Positions 1-8,554 of a stretch of 42,347 nt of DNA are shown here, one piece after another. Numbering within the stretch: the stretch's first letter is position 1; every line of letters begins with the position of its first letter. A program made the translations under genes and the position numbers. The stretch is from the NCBI GenBank assembly GCA_028288745.1, contig JAQGHX010000190.1, positions 1 to 42,347 of the forward strand, in the 5' to 3' direction. This DNA is from Roseomonas sp. (GTDB taxonomy: Bacteria; Pseudomonadota; Alphaproteobacteria; Acetobacterales; Acetobacteraceae). The notes beneath the pieces were generated by a model. The model had not been told where the DNA came from and made no database searches. It saw only the letters and a program-made list of their open reading frames with translations.

Positions 1-95
1 CGCGATACGGTGGACGGCGCCACATCCGCCAGTCGGGACAGGGTGACGATGGTGGCGCGCTGGCGCAGGGCGGCTGGGGCCGGCTGGTCGGTCAT
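1..95 (-). CDS. LacI-family transcriptional regulator, N-terminal fragment (runs off window start)
   Basis: Minus strand from 95 reads MTDQPAPAALRQRATIVTLSRLADVAPSTVSR, a LacI-type helix-turn-helix start (TLxxLAxxAxVSxSTVSR-like). Confidence 0.7.
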   Translation of the reverse strand, partial: MTDQPAPAALRQRATIVTLSRLADVAPSTVS

Positions 96-184
96 AGCGA
101 CCGTATAGCACAAATTTCCTGCGCACTCGTTCGCGCAGATGAAGAGCACAACGAGGCAGAGCACGGGCCGGAAAAGCCGCCAGA

Positions 185-286
185 TAGAGCGTGATTGCTT
201 CAGGTTGAATCGCCGCCAAGCATGAACAATACGAGGGTAAAAACGCCAGATTGGGTGTAGTGAACCCTGCGAACGAAACTTGCTCC
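185..286 (-). repeat. Dispersed ~100-bp imperfect palindromic repeat, copy 1
   Basis: TAGAGCGTGATTGCTTCAGGTTGAATCGCCGCCAAGCATGAAC...TAGTGAACCCTGCGAACGAAACTTGCTCC aligns by eye with copies at 8937, 12569 and 42158. Confidence 0.7.
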
Positions 287-473
287 AGCAAGAAGGCCGG
301 AGGCGCTGACCCAATATTGCGGTTGACCGGCGCCGAAAAAACCGCATAACTGCCGCCATCAAGCGCAAACGTTCGCGCAGCGTGGCCGCCCAAGGCCGAC
401 GGCATTCAAGGAAACATCACGGAGAGCGCGCCGGCCACGCGCGCGCCCCGTGCGGCAGGAAAGGGACCGCCCC

Positions 474-1850
474 ATGAGCGTCCAGCGGCAGATGAAAATG
501 GTGGGCTTCCTTCAGGCCCAGAACTGCTCGATCGCCCCCGGGTCCTGGCGTCACCCCGCCAACCCGATGGATTTTCTGAGCCCACGCTACTTCCAGCGCA
601 TCGGCCGCGCATTGGAAGACGGCAAGTTCCACCTTGCCTTCTTCGATGACCGCCTGGCCATGCCGGACATCTACAACAACGACCACCGCGATTCCGTCGA
701 GAACGGCGTGCGCGTCGTCAAGATGGACCCGGCCACGATCATCACCGCGATCGGCATGGTGACGCAGCGGCTTGGCCTCGGCGTCACCTATTCCACCACC
801 TATTACGAGCCCTTCCATGTGGCGCGGCTGTTCGCGACGCTGGACCTGATGACGGAAGGCCGCGCGGCCTGGAACGTCGTCACCTCGCTGAACAATTCCG
901 AGGCCGCCAATTTCGGCCGCGAAGGCCACCTGGCGCATGACCTGCGCTACGAGCGCGCGGACGAGTTCATGGAAGTCGTGCTCGGCCTCTGGGACAGCTG
1001 GGAGGATGACGCCATCATCGGCGACAAGGTCAGCGGACGCTTCGCCGATGGCAGCAAGGTCCACAAGCTGAACCACGAAGGAAAGTTCTTCAAGTCGGCC
1101 GGGCCGCTGCCGGTGCCGCGTTCGCCGCAGGGCCACCCGGTGCTGATCCAGGCCGGGCAGAGCGGGCGCGGGCGGCAGTTCGCCGGCCGCTGGGGCGAAC
1201 TGATCTTTGTCGTCTACCCGAACATCGCCGCCGGGCAGAAGCAATATGGCGAGCTGAAGGCCGCCGTCGCCGCCGAGGGCCGTGACCCCGACAGCGTCAG
1301 CGTCTGCCCCGCCTGCTATGTCTGCGTCGCCGAGACCCAGGCGATGGCGGAGGAGAAGCGCGAGTATATCCGCGCCCTCGCCAAGCCGATCGACGCGCTG
1401 GTGCTGCTGTCCGAGGCGCTGAACTTCGATTTCGGCAGCAAGGACCCCGATGCCAGCTTCACCGACGAGGAACTGAAGAAGCTGTCCTGGACCGGCTTCA
1501 AGGAACGTGTCGTCTCGCTGAGCGGCAAGGCCAACCCGACGGTGCGCGACTTCGTGCATTTCAGCGGCCGTGGCACGATCGGCGAATTTCCCATCTTCTG
1601 TGGCACGCCCAAGCAGGTCGCAGACCAGATGGAAGAATGGTTCAGCGCGGGCGCCTGCGACGGCTTCGTGCTGGCCGCCACGCATATGGCCGGCGCCTTC
1701 GAGGATTTCTCCCGTTTCGTGGTGCCGGAGCTGCAGCGGCGCGGGCTGTACCACAAGGATTACGCGGGCACGACGCTGCGCGAAAATCTGGGGCTGCGGA
1801 AGCCGGATGCGGGCGACTGGCGCAAGCCGGCGCTACGGCAGGTTTCCTGA
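474..1850 (+). CDS. LLM-class FMN-dependent monooxygenase (NtaA/SnaA/DszA family)
   Basis: ORF 450..1850; internal ATG at 474 gives MSVQRQMKMVGFLQAQNCSIAPGSWRHP. Motifs HLAFFDDRLAMPD, AAWNVVTSLNNSEAANFG, PVLIQAGQSGRGRQFA are typical of the family. Confidence 0.93.
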   Translation: MSVQRQMKMVGFLQAQNCSIAPGSWRHPANPMDFLSPRYFQRIGRALEDGKFHLAFFDDRLAMPDIYNNDHRDSVENGVRVVKMDPATIITAIGMVTQRLGLGVTYSTTYYEPFHVARLFATLDLMTEGRAAWNVVTSLNNSEAANFGREGHLAHDLRYERADEFMEVVLGLWDSWEDDAIIGDKVSGRFADGSKVHKLNHEGKFFKSAGPLPVPRSPQGHPVLIQAGQSGRGRQFAGRWGELIFVVYPNIAAGQKQYGELKAAVAAEGRDPDSVSVCPACYVCVAETQAMAEEKREYIRALAKPIDALVLLSEALNFDFGSKDPDASFTDEELKKLSWTGFKERVVSLSGKANPTVRDFVHFSGRGTIGEFPIFCGTPKQVADQMEEWFSAGACDGFVLAATHMAGAFEDFSRFVVPELQRRGLYHKDYAGTTLRENLGLRKPDAGDWRKPALRQVS

Positions 1851-2347
1851 TGCCGGGCGCCGACCCCGCGGCCTTCCGCGAGGGAATGCGCGCCATGCCG
1901 GGGGCGGTGGCGATCATCGCCACCGGCCACGCGGGCGAGCGCACGGGCATGACGGCCACCGCCGTCTGCTCGCTCAGTGATTCCCCGCCGATGCTGCTGG
2001 TCTGCGTCAATGCGGCGGCCAGCGCGCATCCGGTGATCCGCGAGCATGGCCACTTCGCCGTCAACCTGCTGGCCGAGGGGCAGGACGAGATCGCCGCCCG
2101 CTTCGCCGGGCGCGGCGGGCTGAAGGGCGAGGCACGTTTCGGCCTGGGAGACTGGGCCACACTGGAAACCGGCGCGCCCGTGCTGCGCGATGCCATGGTC
2201 AGCTTCGACTGCGCGCTGGTGGCCGAGCATGTGCACACCACCCACTCGATCTTCGTGGGTGCCGTTCAAGGCATCGCGTCCCGTCCCGGCGCGCCCCCGT
2301 TGCTCTACCTCGCCGGCGAGTTCGGCGGGTTCCGTGCCTCCAATTGA
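1850..2347 (+). CDS. Flavin reductase (NADH:FMN oxidoreductase-like)
   Basis: ATG at 1850 overlaps the preceding stop (TGATG). FREGMRAMPGAVAIIATGHAGERTGMTATAVCSLSDSPPMLLVCVN is a classic flavin reductase-like domain. Confidence 0.92.
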   Translation: MPGADPAAFREGMRAMPGAVAIIATGHAGERTGMTATAVCSLSDSPPMLLVCVNAAASAHPVIREHGHFAVNLLAEGQDEIAARFAGRGGLKGEARFGLGDWATLETGAPVLRDAMVSFDCALVAEHVHTTHSIFVGAVQGIASRPGAPPLLYLAGEFGGFRASN

Positions 2348-2369
2348 AAAAAGCCCTGGGAAGAAACCG

Positions 2370-3368
2370 ATGAAGAATGCGAACGGCGCGCCGCGCGGCA
2401 TGATGCGCCGCACCCTGCTGGCCACCGGTCTGACCGCGTTGGCCATCCCCGCCATCCGTCCCGCCCGGGCCCAGGACACCTGGCCGAACAGGACGGTACG
2501 CATCGTTGTGCCCTACGCGCCCGGCGGCGGCACCGACGTCACCACCCGCGCTCTGGCAGATGCGCTCGGGAAAAGCCTTGGACAGACCTTCGTCGTTGAA
2601 AACCGAGCGGGCGCCAATGGCATCGTCGGCAGCGAGGGCGTCTCCCACAGCCCGGCCGATGGCTATACCTTCATGGTGGTCACCAGCACGCATGTGATGA
2701 CCAAGTACATCACGGCGCAGCTGCCCTTCCACCCGCTGAACGACTTCACGCCCATCGCCATGACGGCGCGTTACCCGCTGGTGCTGATGACGGCGGCGAA
2801 GAGCCCCTATACCTCGGTCGCCGACCTGCTGGCGGATGCCAAGAAGAAGCCGGGCGCCATCGCCCAGGGCACGTCGGACGCGCAATCCTCCTTCACTGCC
2901 AACCAGTTCGCCAAGCGCGCCGGCGTGGACATGATCGAGATCCCCTATCGCGGCAGCGGCGCCTACCTGGCGGAGCTGACCGGCGGCCACCTGCCCGTCG
3001 CCTGGGGCAGCACCGCCACTGCCATGCCGCTGCTGGGCGCCGGCACCGTGAAGGTCCTGGCGGTCAGCTCGCTCGAGCGCTCCGCCTTCATGCCGGATGT
3101 GCCGACGGTGAAGGAAAGCGGCGTGAACGGCGCCGAGTTCACCGGCTGGTTCGGCATGTTCGGCCCGGCGAAGCTGCCCGCCGCCATCGCCGACAAGCTG
3201 CATGACGCGGTGATCGCGGCCATGGAGACGCCGGAACTCTCGCAGCGGCTGAAGAACCTGGCCGTGGACGCGGCACCGATGACCCGCGCCGCCTTCACCA
3301 GCCAGCTCGCCAAGGAAGACCTCCTCTGGCAGCAGGCCGAGAAGGACGGGATGCTGCCCAAGGGCTGA
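2370..3368 (+). CDS. Bug-family tripartite tricarboxylate transporter substrate-binding protein
   Basis: Signal peptide with MMRRTLLATGLTALAIP; WPNRTVRIVVPYAPGGGTDVTTRALADALGKSLGQTFVVENRAGANGIVG is the Bug hallmark. Confidence 0.95.
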   Translation: MKNANGAPRGMMRRTLLATGLTALAIPAIRPARAQDTWPNRTVRIVVPYAPGGGTDVTTRALADALGKSLGQTFVVENRAGANGIVGSEGVSHSPADGYTFMVVTSTHVMTKYITAQLPFHPLNDFTPIAMTARYPLVLMTAAKSPYTSVADLLADAKKKPGAIAQGTSDAQSSFTANQFAKRAGVDMIEIPYRGSGAYLAELTGGHLPVAWGSTATAMPLLGAGTVKVLAVSSLERSAFMPDVPTVKESGVNGAEFTGWFGMFGPAKLPAAIADKLHDAVIAAMETPELSQRLKNLAVDAAPMTRAAFTSQLAKEDLLWQQAEKDGMLPKG

Positions 3369-3387
3369 GCACACGCCGATAAACCTG

Positions 3388-3412
3388 CCGGGGCGGCAGC
3401 ACGCCGCCCCGG
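3388..3412 (+). terminator. Strong intercistronic hairpin (attenuating terminator or mRNA 3'-stabiliser)
   Basis: CCGGGGCGGC-AGCAC-GCCGCCCCGG, 10-bp perfect stem, 5-nt loop, no U-run, 20 nt after the Bug gene stop. Confidence 0.75.
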
Positions 3413-3438
3413 TTCACGGCTGATAGCAGGAGCGTGCC

Positions 3439-4800
3439 TTGGAAGAGTTCAGAATGCTCTCGACGAGCGGTATCCTCGGATACGGCTACGCCGAGGAATC
3501 GCTCAAGATCGGTATGTCGTGGCAGCCGCATGTCATCGGCTGCGATGGCGGCAGCACCGATCCCGGACCCTATTACCTCGGCGCGGGCAAGTCCTTCTGT
3601 TCCCGCCTGTCGGTCAAGCGCGACCTGCGCCTGATGCTGATGGCGGCGGTGGCGGCGAAAATCCCCTGCATCATCGGCACTTCCGGGGGCGCCGGCGGCG
3701 AGCCCCACCTTCAGGATACCGCCACCCTGGTGCGCGAGATCGCGAAGGAGGAGGGCCTCACCTTCAAGATGGCGCTGATCCATTCCGAGCAGAGCGCGGA
3801 TTCGCTGGTCGAGCGCGTCAATGCCGGCCTGTCGCGCCCGCTCGCCAAGATGAAGCCGCTGGACGAGGATACCATCCGCCGTGCCACGCGCATCGTCGGC
3901 ATGATGGGTCCCGAGCCCTTTATGAAGGCGCTGGATAATGGCGCGCAGGTCATCCTGGCGGGCCGCAGCAGCGACCCCGCGCAATGGGCCGGCCCCGCCA
4001 TCCGCGCCGGCATGGCCCCCGCGCCGTCCTGGTATGCCGGCAAGATGCTGGAATGCGGCGCCGAGCCGACCGTGCCGAAGGAGCCGGATTGCATCTTCCT
4101 GCGCGTCCGCAACGACCACATCGTGTGCGAGCCGCCGAACCCCATCCGCCGCTCCACCCCGCTGGCCGTCGCCAATTTCGCGCTGCACGAGAATTCAAGC
4201 CCGATCCACCATGTCGAGCCCGGCGGGTTGCTGGATACCAGCGCCTGCACCTTCACCGCCATCAACGACCGCGCGGTCAAGGTGGATGGCATGACCTGGC
4301 AGCCGGCCGAGCAGTACACCATCAAGCTGGAAGGCGTGGAACAGGTCGGCTATCGCGCCATGACCGTCTGCGGCACGCGCGACCCGGTGCTGATCAGCCA
4401 GATCGACAGCTACCTGGAAACGCACCGCGACAAGGTGGCGACCAAAGCCGCTTCCTTCGGCGTGCAGCCGGACAAGTACAAGATGGTTGTCCGCACCTAC
4501 GGCAAGAACGGCGTCATGGCCGGGTGGGAACCGGAGACGGAAATCCGCTCGCATGAGCTGGGCTTCGTGGTCGAGGTGGTAGGCCAGACGCAGGACATCG
4601 CCAACGCGGTGCTGGCGATGGCACGCACGTCCATGCTGCATGCCGACTTCCCGGGCCGGCTGTGCAAGGAAGGCAACATGGCCTTCCCGTTCAGCCCGTC
4701 CGATATCGAGATGGGGCCGCTGTTCCGCTTCAGCGTCTACCACGTGGTCGCGCCGGCCGACCCGTTCGAGATGTTCCCCATCGAATACGAGACTGTGTGA
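3439..4800 (+). CDS. AtuA-family (acyclic terpene utilisation, DUF1446) protein
   Basis: MLSTSGILGYGYAEESL...PHVIGCDGGSTDPGPYYLGAGKSF...IIGTSGGAGGEPH, hallmark N-terminal DUF1446 region. TTG start. Confidence 0.88.
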   Translation: MEEFRMLSTSGILGYGYAEESLKIGMSWQPHVIGCDGGSTDPGPYYLGAGKSFCSRLSVKRDLRLMLMAAVAAKIPCIIGTSGGAGGEPHLQDTATLVREIAKEEGLTFKMALIHSEQSADSLVERVNAGLSRPLAKMKPLDEDTIRRATRIVGMMGPEPFMKALDNGAQVILAGRSSDPAQWAGPAIRAGMAPAPSWYAGKMLECGAEPTVPKEPDCIFLRVRNDHIVCEPPNPIRRSTPLAVANFALHENSSPIHHVEPGGLLDTSACTFTAINDRAVKVDGMTWQPAEQYTIKLEGVEQVGYRAMTVCGTRDPVLISQIDSYLETHRDKVATKAASFGVQPDKYKMVVRTYGKNGVMAGWEPETEIRSHELGFVVEVVGQTQDIANAVLAMARTSMLHADFPGRLCKEGNMAFPFSPSDIEMGPLFRFSVYHVVAPADPFEMFPIEYETV

Positions 4801-4807
4801 GGACGCC

Positions 4808-5128
4808 ATGGCCCGCATCCGCGATATCGCGCAAATCTGCAAAAGCAAGAACGCCGGCCCCTTCGCCGTCACGATCGACGTGCTGTTCGAGGACCATGCC
4901 CTCTACCAGCGCGTGAAGGCGACCGGGGTGCTGAACGCCGCTCTTTTCTCCCGCCTCTACGGCGTGGCGGAGGCGGACGTGCTCTTCACTCCCTATGACG
5001 CCGCCTCGGCTTTCAAGGCCACCCTGCCCCGCCTGGTGCCGGCCGGCGATATCGGCGATACCGATGTCTATGGCGCCCAGCAGCACGCGCCGTTGCTGGA
5101 CGTGGATATCCCGCTCGACGCGGCGTGA
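4808..5128 (+). CDS. DUF4387-family protein
   Basis: MARIRDIAQICKSKNAGPFAVTIDVLFEDHALYQRVKATGVLN, typical DUF4387; placed directly downstream of AtuA. Confidence 0.85.
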   Translation: MARIRDIAQICKSKNAGPFAVTIDVLFEDHALYQRVKATGVLNAALFSRLYGVAEADVLFTPYDAASAFKATLPRLVPAGDIGDTDVYGAQQHAPLLDVDIPLDAA

Positions 5129-5198
5129 TCTGGCCCCCTGCCCCATCCCATGCCAAGCTGCCCCCGCAAGCCCCATCAAGCGGGCGGGAGGAGCAGGC

Positions 5199-6134
5199 AT
5201 GACGGATGGAAGCAGGGGAACGGCGCCTTACAAGGGCGTTTTCCCGGTCGTACCGACGATCTTCGACGAAGCCGGCGAGCTGGACCTGGCGGGCCAGCGC
5301 CGCTGCGTGGATTTCATGATCGATGCGGGGTCCGACGGGCTCTGCATCCTGGCAAATTTCTCCGAGCAGTTCGTCCTGTCGGACCAGGAGCGCGAGGTGC
5401 TGCAGGACGCGATCCTGGAGCATGTCGCGGGCCGGGTGCCGGTCATCGTGACCACGACGCATTTCAGCTCCCGCCTCTGCGCCCAGCGGTCCCGCCGCGC
5501 GCAGGATGCCGGCGCGGCCATGGTGATGGTGATGCCGCCGTATCACGGCGCCACCATCCGCGTGGGCGAACCCGGCATCCATGAGTTCTACCGCACCGTC
5601 TCGGATGCCATCGGCATCCCCATCATGATCCAGGACGCACCGGTGGCGGGCACCCCGCTTTCGGCCGGCTTCCTGGCCCGGATGGCGCGGGAGATCGAGC
5701 ATGTCTCTTATTTCAAGATCGAGGTGCCCTTCGCCGCCAACAAGCTGCGCGACCTGATCGCGCAGGGCGGCGATGCCATCGTCGGCCCCTGGGACGGCGA
5801 GGAAGCCATCACGCTGATGGCGGACCTGGAAGCCGGGGCCACGGGCGCCATGACGGGCGGCGGCTACCCCGACGGCATCCGGCAGATCCTGGACCCCTGG
5901 ACCAGCGGCGACCGCGGGGCGGCGGCGGCGGCCTACCAGCGCTGGCTGCCGCTGATCAACTACGAGAACCGCCAATGCGGCCTGCTGGCCGCCAAGGCGC
6001 TGATGCGCGAGGGTGGAATTATCCGGAGCGATGCCGGGCGCCACCCCGTCATGCCGCTTCATCCCGCGACCCGTGCCGGGCTGCTGGAGATCGCGGCGCG
6101 GCTGGACCCGCTGGTCCTGCGCTGGGGGCACTGA
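5199..6134 (+). CDS. Dihydrodipicolinate synthase/N-acetylneuraminate lyase family protein
   Basis: YKGVFPVVPTIFDEAGELDLAGQRRCVDFMIDAGSDGLCILANFSEQFVLSDQEREV; SD GGGAGGAG upstream of ATG 5199. Confidence 0.93.
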   Translation: MTDGSRGTAPYKGVFPVVPTIFDEAGELDLAGQRRCVDFMIDAGSDGLCILANFSEQFVLSDQEREVLQDAILEHVAGRVPVIVTTTHFSSRLCAQRSRRAQDAGAAMVMVMPPYHGATIRVGEPGIHEFYRTVSDAIGIPIMIQDAPVAGTPLSAGFLARMAREIEHVSYFKIEVPFAANKLRDLIAQGGDAIVGPWDGEEAITLMADLEAGATGAMTGGGYPDGIRQILDPWTSGDRGAAAAAYQRWLPLINYENRQCGLLAAKALMREGGIIRSDAGRHPVMPLHPATRAGLLEIAARLDPLVLRWGH

Positions 6135-6144
6135 AACGTTCTGT

Positions 6145-6170
6145 GCGAACGCCCTGATATGGGCGTTCGC
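6145..6170. terminator. Hairpin downstream of the DapA-like gene
   Basis: GCGAACGCCC-TGATAT-GGGCGTTCGC, perfect 10-bp stem. Confidence 0.75.
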
Positions 6171-6226
6171 TTCCACATGGTGGCAGTGGCCACCCCTGCC
6201 CTGAGGAAACCGGGCCTGGCCGGAGG

Positions 6227-6439
6227 CTACCTGCTGGTACCGGTTCCGGCATTGCCGGAACTGCCCTGGCCGCCGTTGCCGCCCTCACCCCCGCCCTGAT
6301 TCCGCTGCGCGGCTGTGGGATTGGCCGGCGCCTCCTGGGTGAAGCCCGACTTGGTCGACATCCTGCTGCTCTGGCCCCCCGGCGAGCAGGCGGACACCGC
6401 CAGGGCGGCCAGGAGCATGATGGCGGAAATGGGTCTCAT
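6227..6439 (-). CDS. Small Gly/Asn-rich predicted lipoprotein
   Basis: MRPISAIMLLAALAVSACSPGGQSS: signal peptide with lipobox LAVSAC, then a low-complexity Gly/Asn/Ser tail. Confidence 0.65.
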   Translation of the reverse strand: MRPISAIMLLAALAVSACSPGGQSSRMSTKSGFTQEAPANPTAAQRNQGGGEGGNGGQGSSGNAGTGTSR

Positions 6440-6691
6440 GGCTTTACCTCCGGTTCTTAATCCTGAACCCCATTCGGGCCGTCAAAGTTTCCAGGCGGCA
6501 GCGTGTCCAGGCCGCCGGGGACGGCGGCGAAATAAGCCAAAGCCCAGGCTTTAGGTAGTAACCACGGATGTCCTGAACGAGTCCCGGCCCAAGGAGGACC
6601 TCTCCGCCTTCGCGTTCAGGCGTCACTCATGCTTCGGCCTCGCCCCCGCCTTAAAAATAACTTAAAAAAAGTAACTCACACGACAAATTTC

Positions 6692-6743
6692 TTGCAACCA
6701 AAGCACGTGGTGGTAAGCATTGGCCACAACGCGGGGGTTGCAA
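6692..6743 (+). promoter_or_regulatory. Inverted-repeat 5' leader that could sequester the RBS of the 54-aa ORF
   Basis: TTGCAACC (6692-6699) ... GGTTGCAA (6736-6743) ends at the base before ATG 6744; inner pair CGTGGTGG/CCACAACG (one mismatch). The G-rich SD-like stretch is inside. Confidence 0.4.
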
Positions 6744-6908
6744 ATGAGCAACGAATGTTGGGTGCGCCTTTGGGCGGGAAAAGCCGTGAGCTTGATCGAG
6801 TATCAGGGTGACACGGCCATCATCTATATGGCTGGTGAGGAACTGGAGATGACGAAGTCTTTCTGGACGTCGCTCCCTGCCTACCAGGCGCCTTGCGAGT
6901 TCAGGTAA
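6744..6908 (+). CDS. Small hypothetical protein (54 aa)
   Basis: MSNECWVRLWAGKAVSLIEYQGDTAIIYMAGEELEMTKSFWTSLPAYQAPCEFR; preceded by an unusually AT-rich stretch and followed by a hairpin. Confidence 0.55.
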   Translation: MSNECWVRLWAGKAVSLIEYQGDTAIIYMAGEELEMTKSFWTSLPAYQAPCEFR

Positions 6909-6913
6909 GCCGC

Positions 6914-6932
6914 GGCTGCCCCTCGGGCAGCC
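6914..6932 (+). terminator. Hairpin terminator-like element
   Basis: GGCTGCCC-CTC-GGGCAGCC immediately after the stop at 6908. Confidence 0.6.
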
Positions 6933-7289
6933 CCGCCTGTCCGCTCCCGCCCCGCCCCCGCTTCGCGTGATGCGGGGCGGTCACGCGGCACCGGCGGAGC
7001 CAGCACCCGCGTAAATCTGACCGCCAGAGCGCGGCAAGCGCCGCCGCTGGCCTAGACCATGAAGAAAACGCCATGGCGGTGGCCGGCAGGGCCGCAGCTG
7101 TCGTGCCGTGCATCCGCGTTCGGTGCGGCAAGCGGATTACCAGGATCAGACCTCCCCCAGCCGGCCGGGCCGGCACGCTGACCTATGCGATGGATGTTCG
7201 CCCCACGGCCTGACCCGCATGAATGGGCCGGGGCGATGCGCCGGCCCACCGGCCTCACGGCACCGGCCGATCGCTATGTTCCAGCGGCG

Positions 7290-8219
7290 CTACCGGGCAT
7301 CGACTTCCACCCGGTTCCGCCCCGACATCTTGGCGGCATAGAGCGCCTGATCCGCCCGCCGGTACAGGTCGGATCGCGTATCGCCCTCCAGCGCGAAAGC
7401 GATGCCGGCCGAGAAGGAGTAGCGAAAGGCCGGCATCTCTTCCAGCGGGGCGGTTTCCCGGATGACCGCCAGCATCCGCTCGATGATCAGGGTCGCCTCC
7501 CGACCGTCGGCGGAGGGCATGACGAGAGCGAATTCCTCGCCGCTGACGCGGCCGAAGCAATCCGTCAGCCTGACATTCGCCAGTATCTTGCGCGCGAAGT
7601 TCCGCAGCACGACATCGCCCACGTGGTGGCCGAACCTGTCGTTGATATACTTGAAGTTGTCGATGTCGAGCACCGCCAGGCACCCTCCCAGCGCGCGCCG
7701 GGTCACGGGTGAATGGGCGGCCAGCAGGTCATCCAGCCGCTCCATCACGAAGCGGCGGTTGGCGATGCCCGTCAGGTCGTCCGTCTCGGACGCCCGGATC
7801 GCGAAGTCGCGGTCCTGCCGCAGGCTGCGCTCGTCCGCCCGCAGGCTGGTGATGTCGTTGGCGATGCACAGCATCCAGCCATTCGCCTGCGCCGTCTCCG
7901 TCATCCAGAGCCAGCGGCCGTCATGGAGGTCGGCCTCGAAGGCGCGGAAGCCGGTTTTGCCACGCCGGGACTGCGTGGCCGTCATCCAGGCGTCAAAGTC
8001 CCCTGTCCGGATGACGATCCCCTGCCGCCGGTCGAAATTCCTGCGCATCATCTCGCACCAGAGCGGATTTTCGTCTTTTTCTATAAAATATGCCGCGCGA
8101 AAGGCCTCATTCGCATAGCGGAGGCAGCCGGCCGCATCGAAGACCGCGATAAGATTGTGCGAGTTTTCAGCGAGGCTGATGGCCTGGGCGCAGGTTCTGT
8201 CAAACTGGAGGTAGTTCAT
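7290..8219 (-). CDS. PAS-GGDEF diguanylate cyclase
   Basis: Start MNYLQFDRTCAQAIS at 8219; PAS-like N-terminus (NLIAVFDAAGCLRYANEAFR); ETDDLTGIANRRFVMERLD...LDIDNFKYINDRFGHHVGDVVL...FGRVSGEEFAL, GGDEF signature as SGEEF. Confidence 0.9.
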   Translation of the reverse strand: MNYLQFDRTCAQAISLAENSHNLIAVFDAAGCLRYANEAFRAAYFIEKDENPLWCEMMRRNFDRRQGIVIRTGDFDAWMTATQSRRGKTGFRAFEADLHDGRWLWMTETAQANGWMLCIANDITSLRADERSLRQDRDFAIRASETDDLTGIANRRFVMERLDDLLAAHSPVTRRALGGCLAVLDIDNFKYINDRFGHHVGDVVLRNFARKILANVRLTDCFGRVSGEEFALVMPSADGREATLIIERMLAVIRETAPLEEMPAFRYSFSAGIAFALEGDTRSDLYRRADQALYAAKMSGRNRVEVDAR

Positions 8220-8554
8220 GTCAGCCGCCCCGCCAGATCTGTCAGAACTGTTACCCCAGCTTCGCGTCCGGCGCCATGGAGACGGGTATCGAGGCCGTTC
8301 ACTGCAACCGGGATGGATTGCTCGCCCCCGCACGGGCGGACGCGCGGCATGCGGCGCTGCCGGGTGCCGCGATGGCGGCGGCCGAACAGCCCGGCGGCGC
8401 CTGGGCCGCCAGGCCGCCGGGCAACACGCCAGCGGCACAAGGCATTCGCCAGGCTGTGTCGCGACTGCGGCCCACAGGCCGCAGCGGTGCCGGGATTTTT
8501 TGCCAACCGCATCCATCCCTGCCCCTTATCGAAACGAAATAAACTGGAGGAAAC

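Noticed and set aside
417-1754. 445-aa minus-strand ORF opposite the monooxygenase
   Set aside because: Antisense shadow ORF; the plus strand encodes a clear NtaA/DszA-type enzyme. The same reasoning applies to most other long antisense ORFs in the track (e.g. 2199..3374, 5013..6176, 22132..23772, 31211..33454, 35386..37002, 39905..41059).
8220-8554. Coding capacity between the diguanylate cyclase and aldolase fragment (e.g. 8218..8910 +, 8216..8929 -)
   Set aside because: Overlapping low-complexity ORFs in several frames with no family resemblance; treated as intergenic.
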